64,000 nt of DNA, from positions 3,024,367 to 3,088,366 of the forward strand of contig CM067523.1 in assembly GCA_034509495.1 (NCBI GenBank), given 5' to 3'. The position numbers and the translations under genes were made by a program. Under the pieces are notes generated by a model. The model was not told the DNA's origin. It was given only the letters and a program-made list of their open reading frames with translations, and did no database searches. Every line of letters starts with the position of its first letter. Within the stretch, counting starts at the first letter, position 1. Shown one piece after another: positions 1-10,000 of this stretch. The DNA is from Acestrorhynchus altus. Lineage: Eukaryota; Chordata; Actinopteri; Characiformes; Acestrorhynchidae.

Positions 1-627
1 CTCACTCAACATTATACTCCTCCACACGTCTGCACACTCAGTGCACTCAAAGCCAAGCTTCGCTGGACTCAACACCAGTCAAACCATACGGTTACCCAAC
101 CCAAAACCCTTCACACCCAACACCGTTCCAACTACAGTGTCACACCCAACCCAAAACCCTTCATCCCCAACACTGTTCCAAGTAATGTCTCACTCAATAT
201 CATCCACTCTCAACACCACATTCCATACACAACACCATTCCAACTACAATGTCACCCCACCATCACCAAACCCCTTCAGCATCCCTCTCAAACATCACCC
301 CACCATCACCAAACTCCTTCAGCATCCCTCTCAAACTTCACCCCACCATCACCCAACCTCTTCAGCATCCCTCTCAAACTTCACCCCACCATCACCCAAC
401 CAAACTCCTTCAACATCCCTCTCAAACTTCACCCCACCATCACCAAACTCCTTCAACATCCCTCTCAAACATCACCCCACCATCACCAAACCCCTTCAGC
501 ATCCCTCTCAAACTTCACTCATCATTACCAAACTTGGTTTGAAGCAGGACACAGCTTTGCACTCATCAAACCCAGCCCTCCAGCCCTCCTGCACGCAGAC
601 CCCATCAGACAGGACTGGGTTCCTCAC
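1..627 (-). other. abtb2 intron 1 (start), mostly minisatellite
   Basis: This stretch follows the GTGAGG donor of abtb2 exon 1 on the minus strand. Most of it (roughly 60-530) is pyrimidine-rich tandem repeat. I see no further exon. Confidence 0.7.
249..530. repeat. 43-bp minisatellite, about six units
   Basis: The phrase ATCCCTCTCAAAC recurs at about 281, 324, 367, 415, 458 and 501. Spacing is therefore 43 bp, with one 48-bp unit. Each unit also carries CACCCCACCATCACC. Bases 60-240 hold older, more diverged related copies with AACCCAAAACCCTTCA. Open frames through it (41-724, 249-542) are repeat artefacts. Confidence 0.85.
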
Positions 628-1480
628 CGCTGGCGTTCTTCCCGCAGATCAGGTGCTCGTAGTTCTGCAGGAGGCCGTACAGCTCGGCGTCGTTACTGAC
701 CGCGGCCTCCAGGGCGTCCACTGACACCTCCCCTCCGCCTCCTCCACCCCGCGCCTCCAGGGCCCTGCCGACCACCTCCTCCATCAGCCTCTCCATGGCC
801 GAGGCCAAGCAGATGGCTGCATGCTCGTGCACGCGCACGGAGACGCGCGTGTCCACCATCCAGCGGAAGAAGCGTCCAGCGGAGAGCGCGAGGCCGCAAC
901 GCGCGGACGTCCCCCCGCGCGGGGACTGTCCCGCGCTCATGCTGAACAGGGACACGGCCTCCACCGCGGCCGCCGCGCAGCTCCGCGCCAGCCGCCAGCC
1001 GCCAACCAGCCGCACTGCGCTCTGCACCTCGAAGCGCGTGCAGCGGCAGTGCCGCGCGCTCAGCCGCTGCGCCTCGCGCGCCACGCGCACCAGCGCCCTG
1101 CGCGTCAGCGCAGACAGGCGGCGCACGAACCCGGCCGCCAAGCGCGCTTGCGGGGCCGCTCTGCGCGCCACCGTGTCCACGTCGTCCTCTGTCCACGGCA
1201 GCTCCTCCAGGTCGGGCAGGCGCGCGCACTTGGAGAAGATGTCCTCGGGCTCCTCCTGGAGCTCCGCGTTCACCGCGTCCCAGCTGCCCTGCCTGCTGCT
1301 GATGGAGCACGCGCACTGCCACCAGGGGCATCGCTGAGCAGCGGACACCTGCGAGGAGGACAGGCTCGGCGAGCCGGACGAGTCTCCCGCTCCGTAGCCG
1401 GAGTCCACGCTCAGATCTTCTAAGGTCTTCGTGTTCATGCTGCTGCTGTTGCCACGCGTTCCGGGAACTCACAGGAGAGA
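620..1480. promoter_or_regulatory. CpG-rich island over abtb2 exon 1
   Basis: The exon and its immediate upstream flank are visibly rich in CG dinucleotides (for example gcgcgc and cgcgcg runs around 840-1200), while the flanks are AT-rich. CpG islands over a first exon commonly mark vertebrate promoters. The transcription start is not resolved. Confidence 0.6.
628..1438 (-). CDS. abtb2: ABTB2-like ankyrin/BTB protein, first coding exon (270 residues, partial gene)
   Basis: The exon reads from the ATG at 1438-1436 to a splice donor GTGAGG at 627-622 and ends in phase 1. It matches the N-terminal region of ABTB2 as I remember it. Near the start is KTLEDLSVDSGYGAGDS, then a W-x-C stretch and a PDLEELPWTEDDV motif. 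A helical histone-fold-like region follows, with RALVRVAREAQRLS, RFEVQSAVRLV, SARCGLALSAGRFFRWMVDT and VHEHAAI. The exon closes with NDAELYGLLQNYEHLICGKN. The related protein BTBD11 (ABTB3) has a similar start, but the WW and short central segment fit ABTB2 better. Ankyrin repeats and the BTB domain would lie to the left of the window. In the family this protein is linked to cullin-3-type ubiquitin-ligase adaptor functions, which is general knowledge and not visible here. The exon is very GC-rich compared with its surroundings. The a/b paralogue cannot be assigned. Confidence 0.9.
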
Positions 1481-1489
1481 ACTAGTAGA

Positions 1490-1900
1490 AGATTCTTCTA
1501 AAGAGCCTTCAGAAGAAATTCTAGAAGAAGCTTCACAAGAACTTCCTTGAGAAGAACCTTCTAATGAAATTCTAGAAGCTTCAGAAGAACTTTCAGAAGT
1601 ACCTCCAGAGGAAGCTTCTAAAAAATTCTAGAAGAAGCTTCAGAAGAACATTCAGAACCTCCAGAGGAGCCTTCAAAAGAAATTCAAGAGGAAGCTTCAG
1701 AAGAACTTCCTTCAGAGGAACCTTCTAAAGAAATTCAAGAGGAAGCTTCAGAAGAACTTCCTTCAGAGGAACCTTCTAAAGAAATTCAAGAGGAAGCTTC
1801 AGAAGAACTTCCTTCAGAAAAACCTTCTAAAGAAATTCTAGAAGTTTCAGAAGAACTTTCAGAAAAAGAACCTCCAGAAGAGCCTTCAGAAGTGTAACGT
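1490..1900. repeat. 51-bp purine-rich minisatellite upstream of abtb2
   Basis: GAAGCTTCAG recurs at 1691, 1742 and 1793, giving a 51-bp (17-codon) unit. More diverged units lie on both sides. On the plus strand one frame stays open from about 1680 to a TAA near 1896 and reads as an acidic Glu/Ser/Pro repeat. Further left the frame is broken by a TGA and an indel, so I treat it as a minisatellite and not a gene. Confidence 0.75.
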
Positions 1901-1969
1901 TATTCGTCCCAAAGGGCTTTAGTTGTCTTTGAGAAACCAAGCAGGCCACTCGCATCCGCTCTCCCCCAA

Positions 1970-2070
1970 ACTTCAGAAAGACCTCCAGCAGAACCTCCAG
2001 AAGGACCTTCAGAAGGACCTTCAGAAGAACCTCCAGTAGAAGCTCCAGTAGAAACTCCAGTAGAAGCGTA
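1970..2070. repeat. Short array of CCTCCAG/CCTTCAGAAG units
   Basis: Repeated aGAACCTCCAGaagGACCTTCAG-type units relate this patch to the arrays at 1490-1900 and 2430-2700. Confidence 0.55.
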
Positions 2071-2149
2071 TCTGTGGAGGCGTGAGCGCATCTGTCTGTC
2101 TGCACTGGCAGCAGAGAGGAGCGCGTGCAGCAGCGTGAGCACAAACAGC

Positions 2150-2320
2150 TGTGAAGTTTGTTGCTTCAGGATCAGCTGACAGGGTTTCTCAGCCAATCAG
2201 GGCGAAGGGACGGCTGTAAAGTCGTCCATGCCACTCAAGCCGCCCGTCAGCCAATAACAGACAAGGTACCTCCCTGTTTCAGCCAATCAGGGAGGAGCTG
2301 TAATGAATTTGTCAAGAGGA
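2150..2320 (-). promoter_or_regulatory. Candidate abtb2 upstream promoter segment with three CCAAT boxes
   Basis: CCAAT occurs at 2193-2197, 2251-2255 and 2283-2287, twice inside the same phrase CAGCCAATCAGGG. This is the only non-repetitive stretch between two purine minisatellites, 0.7 to 0.9 kb upstream of the abtb2 ATG. CCAAT boxes usually sit within about 100 bp of a start site, so an untranslated first exon near 2100 is possible. This is inference only. Confidence 0.3.
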
Positions 2321-2429
2321 GACTGTGAACCAGCAGGGCTTTGCTTTCTGCACAATCAAAACGTGCTGCATATGAAGGTTGGAGATATTGGATATATGAT
2401 TAAAAATATAATGTGAAATAATGATGAGT

Positions 2430-2700
2430 CTCGAGCTAGAAGAACCTTCTAAAGAACCCCCAGAAGAAACTTCACAAGAACTTTCAGAGGAACCATCTAA
2501 AGAACCCACAGAAGAACCTTCAGAAGAACCTTCTAAAGAATCTTCAGAAGAACTTTCGAAGAGCCTTCAGAACAACTGTCTAAAGAACCTCCAGAGGAGC
2601 TTTCAAAGAGCCTTCAGATGAACCGTCTAAAGAACCCACAGAAGAACCTTCTAAAGAACTTCCAGAAGAACATTCAAAGAGCCTTCAGAAGAACTGTCTG
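2430..2700. repeat. Second purine-rich minisatellite (GAAGAACCTTCTAAAGAA units)
   Basis: Imperfect units of GAACCTTCTAAAGAA and TTCAGAAGAAC are spread over about 270 bp. The plus-strand open frame 2421-2621 is just this repeat read through (Glu-Glu-Pro-Ser-Lys-Glu). Confidence 0.7.
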
Positions 2701-2739
2701 GGCAAACAAAATCATATTCCGATATATTTTAGCTGAATG

Positions 2740-3090
2740 GCCTTATTCGATATATTATACAATATATGATGATATATAAATATCGATATATCACTCAGCC
2801 CATATCCCGCTCTGTTTGTATCCCGATATAGATATAAATATTGATAATCACTCAGCCCGTATCCCGCTCTGTTTATATCCCGATATAGATATAAATATCG
2901 ATATATCGCTCAGCCTGTATCCCAATCTGTTTATATCCCAATATAGAAATAAATATTGATAATCACTCAGCCCATATCCCACGCTGTTTATATCAATATA
3001 GATATAAATATCGATATATCGTTCAGCCCGTATCCCGCTCTGTTTATATCTCGATATAAATATAAATATCGATATATCACTCAGCCCTAG
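2740..3090. repeat. 57-bp AT-rich tandem array (GATATATCACTCAGCCC)
   Basis: CTCAGCC or TTCAGCC recurs at about 2794, 2851, 2909, 2965, 3022 and 3080, a period of 56-58 bp. Each unit has palindromic AT blocks such as AAATATCGATATAT. The phrase resembles the end of an interspersed element ending ...CCCAGCCCTA, seen also near 7255 and 43365. Confidence 0.85.
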
Positions 3091-3290
3091 TTGATGATGT
3101 ACTTTGATATCAAAGCAAGAGCTACCTGTAGGTTCCTTAATGAGATTTTAGGATTATTAGAGAATTCTTTATGCATCTTGCCTGATCCATGCACATTCCT
3201 GAAGGCCTCAGTGAGTTCTTTGGATCTTGCTACGGTGATCCCACTCTGGGAATTTAGTAAAATTAAGCAAATGGCAAGACATTCCCATTA
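3090..3290. mobile_element. Fragment of a decayed Tc1-type element
   Basis: The phrase GAAGGCCTCAGTGAGTTCTTTGGATCTTGC...GGTGATCCCACTC closely matches 46215-46260 inside the decayed Tc1-type copy at 45.5-46.4 kb. It also matches 47840-47890. The open frame 3091-3291 is not a gene. Confidence 0.5.
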
Positions 3291-3367
3291 AACTGCACCA
3301 GTGCCCTCTTGTGGATGTGTGCAAAATGACCCTATGACAACAATAACAAAGTCAATGTAATCCTCTG

Positions 3368-3373
3368 TTTATT
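3368..3373 (-). terminator. Probable b4galnt4 polyadenylation signal (AATAAA)
   Basis: TTTATT on the plus strand is AATAAA on the minus strand, about 765 bases past the b4galnt4 stop. A GT-rich stretch (TTTGTTATTGTTGT on the minus strand) follows at about 3336-3352. I saw no other AATAAA between it and the stop. The implied 3' UTR would contain the (AG)n run at 3624-3685, read as (CT)n in the mRNA. Confidence 0.5.
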
Positions 3374-3621
3374 CTTAAAAATAAGAAAATAAAAGAAAAG
3401 GAGATAAATTTACATTCTTTAAATTCTCTACAAACAATTTCACAGAAATTAGCCTTTAAATATGGCACCAGTGACCACAATCTTTTTTTCTTTTTTTCTT
3501 CTTCACACAACCTCTTTATGGGGCAACATTAATTATGAATCTCATTTAGGGGGACAGGTCAAGAGTTTGGCACCTTTCTACTTCTAAGTAGAAACAAAAT
3601 CTGCCTGCTATACAAATCAGC

Positions 3622-3623
<2 letters not shown>

Positions 3624-3685
<62 letters not shown>
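3624..3685. repeat. (AG)n microsatellite
   Basis: About 31 uninterrupted AG units, probably inside the b4galnt4 3' UTR. Confidence 0.95.
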
Positions 3686-3689
<4 letters not shown>

Positions 3690-4136
3690 CAGTATATCAG
3701 ACAATCATTTCCATTGTCCTTCTTTAAAAAGACAAAACACAGTCAATGTTAGAAGCACCAATGAAAATTGTAATTTCTCCATATTAATTAATTACACGTT
3801 GACCCACATACTGAAACATAATCATACCTGAGTGCTCTCTCTATTACAGAAAAAATCACAATATGAACTCCAGAACTTCAGAACGTTCTGCCATTGGCTG
3901 CTGTGACTTGCACTTTCTGGGCCCCCAGTAATTCAGGGGACAGTAAAGTACATCATATCACAGTTAAGCTAGAAATTCTCCGTCCCACCACAGTTCCCAG
4001 ATCTGCTACCATACACGATGTGTAAGACCCACGAGCCATGCTTTGAGATTCCTGGAGCAGAGTCAGGAAAGCTGCAGGGGTCTTAACGGGGACACCTTAA
4101 CGCAGCAGCAAAGCCCCCAGCCGTGTCCTCGATGGG

Positions 4137-4251
4137 CTAGCCTTGTGTCGGCTTCTTTATTGGAGTGTTCCACATGCCCCGTTTGGAATGGTAATAGTGG
4201 TAAAAGTTCCTTAGTCTCAGTCTTTCTACCTCCAGACCATTCTGCAGAACC
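4137..4251 (-). CDS. b4galnt4: b4galnt4 last coding exon with TAG stop
   Basis: Acceptor TTCCAG|G (115 bases). It encodes VLQNGLEVERLRLRNFYHYY, HSKRGMW and a short tail NTPIKKPTQG before the TAG at 4139-4137. The His-rich FYHYYHSK segment is the conserved end of the catalytic domain. Confidence 0.95.
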
Positions 4252-5382
4252 CTGGAAGTGAGAAGATGGAAGAGAAAGAGAGGTGGGAAATTTAGGAAAT
4301 GATGACGTTGAACATTTTGAAAAAGTGCTTTGCTGTTCACTCAGAAAAACTCCGTATCTAGTCTGTAGATCCTATAATCCAACAAACCATCTTAAACTAG
4401 ACCTGCCAAGTAGTGATGAAGCCTCATGGAGCCTTGAAGGTTGGTTCAAAAAGGTTCATTTCTCAAGGGTTCATATGCACACAAACCCCCTGCTGGTCAA
4501 AACGTTGAACTATTTGTGATGTGATCTTTAATCAACATGACTTTTCCTAAAGTGTCTCCAAGATTGGAAAAGAACCGTTGTTTATGTTTCCAGGAAAGCT
4601 GTACCTCCAGGGTACAAAGACTGTACACAGTTCAAGCTTGTTCACCTCCAAGCGCTGGGGTCTTCAGTTCAAGTCCCTGGGTGGAGTTTCCAGGTTCTCC
4701 CCGTGTCTGCGTGGGTTTCTTCTGGGGACTCCAAAAACATGGACACCAGGTGAAGTGGCTGGTGTATGAGTGTGTATGTCTACATACGGTTTGGCACTCT
4801 GTCCCGGGTGAATCAACCCCAGTGCTCGATGCAGTCCTCCAGGTGGGCCGTCGTTTCTGGATAGACAGTTTGCTGTGTGCCATTGGCTGCTGCTTCTTGG
4901 GTGAGTTGGAGTGTGTTGCAAAGCATCCTTGGGCACTTTGTAAATGTAACTTCATTCACGAATAGAATATTATTTTTATTACCTGTCCAAGAACTCCCAG
5001 TCCTCTCCTCCCCAGCGGTCCTTAAATTCCTCAGTGTTCATCCCTCCAATCTTGTCAAAGTCTGATTTGTAAATGCCAAACAAGCCAAAGCCATTGACCT
5101 CCCAGTAGCCTACAGCAGAGGACGAGAGTGCTTATTGACCATCATTCCATCTGGACTCATTTGTGTTTGTATAAAACAGCATTCACATCATTTTTTTCTG
5201 GGCGAAGGGAGTTCACAGCGCCCCCTCACTGCTGACCACCACTGAACCACCTGCCTCCACACGTCGTCCAGTGAAGTGAAGTGAAGTGAACCGACTGCCA
5301 GTTTGTGGGGCTTTTTATAGCGTAAGACAAGTTTAATCGCTAATTACATTGAACATGATAAGAGATTCAGATTTGAGTAATT

Positions 5383-5453
<71 letters not shown>

Positions 5454-5542
5454 TCCCTGCTTTAACCCACCCCTGCACCTCTGAAAGGGCTTGGTAATGA
5501 GCAGGAACAATGCTGTAGAGCAGTAGGGCCTCCAGGAGCAGG

Positions 5543-5580
<38 letters not shown>

Positions 5581-7017
5581 GTTATACTGTACAGCCTGTA
5601 GGTGGAGCTATTAGGCAAATATTTAAAATGAAATTCTTCTCTTCATATACCAGAGCTTCTAGAGGCGGGGTCAAAGCTTGGGGTCAGCCTGGCTACAGCA
5701 ACCCCAACATTGCTACTGAATCCACAACCCAATAACACAAGCCTTTTCAAGCCTTTATAGGAGCACTCTCACCACCCCTGGGTGAAGGGTCTACCTGCAG
5801 TAGAGCACTCCCAGCACGATCACGCCACTTTGCACTTGGAAGCAGAATTACTACGTAATGTCTTCACTTTGGTGCTTAAAATGTCATTACAGTTCTAGAG
5901 TTAGAGCAGGAAAGTGTGACTGCAATTGTGAAATGAACCACTAGAGGCACACTTCTATGGGAACGATGGCATGGGTCTGACAGTGAGGGTCCGAGAGTGC
6001 GGCTCTGATACTGAGGGGGCAGAGTGCTGGACTGCGGGTCTGCAGCTGGATTCTACTGCCCCCTAGGAAACATATCATGCAATACTAACAATGATTATGG
6101 AAAATGTCCCTCATTAAAGAGCTCATTTATACCATTTGGTTGTAGCGGCGAGCTCCCGCAGTCCAGTCTCATGACGATGGGGGCGAAGGCCAGCCTGCCC
6201 TCCACACAGTGCTTCCTGATGCTCTCCAGGATGCTCATGGGGAAGTGAATGTGCAGGTCACACAGGAACACGACACTGTGACTGTCCTGAGGAATGTCCA
6301 GAAAGCCAATTCCATCACTTTCAATGTCATAGGTTTTAGAAACACCTGCCCATAAAATGCTCCTTCTTACCTCTATAGAATCCACCCCCATCTGTAGTCC
6401 AGAGGATCGCTCGAAGTTTCCCTCTCGTCTCAGATACTCGTACCTGAACACACACACAGGTGAATGCCAGATGCGGCCCACATCGTGGTGGTCCGATTTG
6501 CTGAGTAGGACCTCCTGAACCCAAACCTCATGATCATCTAGAAATAAAACTGGTCTTAATTGGGACTAACATGCAGGTGTTCACTGCAGAGCATGACTAA
6601 CTGGACCTCGGTATCGAACATCACATATCTCCCATGTGGGCCTGATTAAAGTGATAGTTTCAGTTTAAAATAATATTCTATATGGACAAAAGTATTTGGA
6701 CACCCGCTCATTCAGACTGTTCCGGGTATTGATAGAGAGTTTATCCTGCTTTTGTTTTTGGAGTAACTGTCTCTATTGGCCTGGGAAGACTTTCAACTAC
6801 ATCTTGGAACATTGCTGTGAGAATTTGATTGCGTTCAGTGGTCTCTCGGTGCAGGAGCTCCATATCAGAAATGAACTGCCGAACCCAGCTGGCCTGGTTC
6901 TTCACTCTTAGAGAGACACAGCTCACGTCACACACGGTACTAGAAGAACCGAAAAGTCCAAAGTCATGCAAACTGTTGTTTACACAGATACAGGCACAAA
7001 TGAACGTGGCAAATGAT

Positions 7018-7075
<58 letters not shown>

Positions 7076-10000
7076 GATACAGACAAAGCGGGAGCAGGCT
7101 GAGATGATATATACTCATGTTCTCAAAGACACACCATAGAGGGGACATAACACAGACCTCTGTTATGAAGACGACTTATTGATATTTGCACGAATTATGT
7201 TTAACAATAGTAAAAAAGACAAAGGCGTGTGGGGTGTCCTCATTGTTTCACATTGCCCAGCCCTAGTGCAGACTCAGCTAGACTGAAAATCAGGTCCAAA
7301 ACTGGGGTGAAATTCATGGAGAAGCTCTAGAAGATAAATAATCAATACTGTGATTGCATTTTCCAGTAATTCGTTACAGTTCTTAACAGATAAACAGATA
7401 AAAGTGGACCTTTAAGAAACTCCCCAAAAACTATGTTTGACTGGGCGCTGTGTGCAGGTGCTAACCTCAGAGTGTGACAAATCGAGCCTGTGTGGAGTTT
7501 GAGATGAAGCTCCCACGTGGCTTTTGTGAGCATATGCAGATGGCCTGTGTAAGTAGGCCTGAATATACAGGCGCTCACCTGGGCACTGTGCTGTCCCTCA
7601 GGGCTTGTTCCACATCCATATCTTCACTCTCAAAATCCACAATAATAATGCTGAAGTTGTCGTCCTTGGTCTCTCGGTGCAGGAGCTCCATATCAAAAAT
7701 GAACTGCTGAACCCAGCGGGCCTGGTTCTTCACTATTAGAGACACAGAGCTCACGTCACACACTGTACTGTCCTCTGAAAGTGCAAAGTCATGCAAAGAC
7801 AGTCTTATTGAAACTTCAGACATTAGTTTAGTTTGCTCGTCATTGTTGAAGTGACTGGTATCACTATGGTGAGACCCAAAGAGGTTTACCTCCGTAACCC
7901 TAGAAAACCTTCCCTGGACAGTAGATACAGTTACTCCATCTCTTTTTTAACGAATGAGCAGGTGTCCCCATACTTTTTAATATCGTGCATCATGAGGGAC
8001 AGGTTGTTCGTTAATGTAATATTAATATATAGTGCCATGTCTCCATTGCTGGTAACTGTCATTCCTGATACTACAACGTTTGATGGTGATCTTGTGACAT
8101 CTGTCATGACATCAAACACTGAGCCAATCAGAGACTTTTCTGCTTTGTGTGTCTCCGCAGTGACCAGTGGGAATGTCAACATTCAGAAGGTCGCCTACGG
8201 CTATGTAACAGATAAAAAAATCCTCTGTATTTCATCATCCACTGACACTGATGCACATCCAGAGATGGTTCTCAAACTAGGACTCATAGATGATGGAATC
8301 CGTGGTGTACACTCTTCCATCACATCATTACACCAAACTAATGTCTGAGGTTTAAATATGACTATATTGCATTTCATTTCAATCCCAGTCCTGGAGTCAA
8401 CTAACCTGTTCACTGCCAGGTTTCGTGGGTCTGTTAGAGCAGGAATCTGACACTCCAGGACCGGAATTGCCGGAATCTTATATAACGTATCCAAATATGC
8501 CCTCAAAATATGGCATTAGAGCAAAACTACAATCATTTTTAATTCATTTAAAAGCTGTAACTAAGCAGCTAAACTCCAACAAAAAAAACCCAGCTAGTGC
8601 TGGGCTGGAAGACCACCCTGGTCAGCATGTCAGAAACGGTAGACCAGCTCAACCCATCTGGTCAGGGCTGGTAGACCGAACCCTAGGATTAATAACGGGG
8701 TTAATAATTCAGGGGTTAAGGAGTTAAAAGATTCCTCACACGTATCCACACATCAGTGGATGCAAAAGTGGTTCTTCCATGGCATCACTAAAATGCCATA
8801 CATGTAAAGAACCCATTGTGGCACCTCTTTTCCCCCCAACTTGGAAATGCCAATTTGCAACCCCATTAAGACTCTCCCTTCATCCCAAATAAGGCCAATT
8901 TGCTCTCTCGTACATTGGCTGCCGATGGCAATCAACATGCGCTGGGATTTGAACCTGCAATCCTTGGAACATGCAGTGCTCGCTGCCTGGCCCGTGACCT
9001 CCAGCTGAAACATTACCTGGTACCACAAAGTGCACCATGACGTCGTGCCTCCACTGGAGCATGGCAGGTTGGCAAAGCAGAGGCTTGAGCCAGTGGCTTC
9101 CCCAGGGTGTGGAGGCTCGGGACTGGGCACTGGAGCTGCTGCTGGGTGGCGGCGATGATTTAGAAGGGGCTGTCGGTGCAGAAGGAGTGGACGCCTCCCT
9201 GCTGCCGACACCTTCTTCCTGCCGGCTGCGGTGGAGAAGGAGGTAGATGTACTCTGATAGACGCACCACCCTTTTCCCCGCCTCCATCAGCTCCAGCTCC
9301 ACCAAGTAACGGCTCCCACGGGCCGAATCCCTTCGCTTTTCCACATTCACAATACGGAGGAGGGTATAGATCCTGAAAAAGACAGAGACAGAGACAGGGA
9401 CGATGAAAGTGATGTGTCAGCAACCAGCACCAGGTGTCCTCCCTCAGGTTCTTTAATGTGTGGAAGTGTTAGGAGATACAACATTGCCTCTCGTTATAAT
9501 AATGCTGTATGGGCATCCTGCAGAGAGGGGCTGCATTGGATAAACAGCAAGGGAATACATGCTGCCGTGGTAATGGGGTTAGAATTAAGATCCAACTGCA
9601 TATCTGTGCAGCAAACCCAGCAGGAGGCAACCTTCCCTTTTCAGCATTCACCACACACACACACACACACCAGAAATCACAGGAAGCTACTAGAATGAAG
9701 AACAATAAAGACATAAATATATATCACTACTTGTTAGTGGTGCTTTTGAGTGTAAAGCGAAGGACTTTTGGGAAAAGCTGTAAAACTGAAAGGAGGCTCT
9801 AGTACCCTGCCGGGCCTCTAGCCTGGATACAAGATGAGATACGAGGCATGGAGGCATACAGTTTCCATATGGTGCCCTGAGGCATTTTTGCCCACAGATG
9901 TTGCAGCTGGGCCTGTAGATCCCGCACACTCATCAGTTGCCGAATCTGGTGTCCAGCTGCTCCCATAAATGCTAATTTGACAGGCAGGACAAGGAAGTGT

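Noticed and set aside
795..1423. Plus-strand open frames of 180 and 200 codons opposite abtb2 exon 1
   Set aside because: They mirror the GC-rich coding exon on the other strand. Composition, not coding, explains their length, and the minus-strand frame matches a known family.
7833..8348. 171-codon plus-strand open frame
   Set aside because: Its start runs through a short DNA-transposon fragment and its end (AAACTAATGTCTGAGG) matches a Tc1-type repeat. No domain is recognisable.
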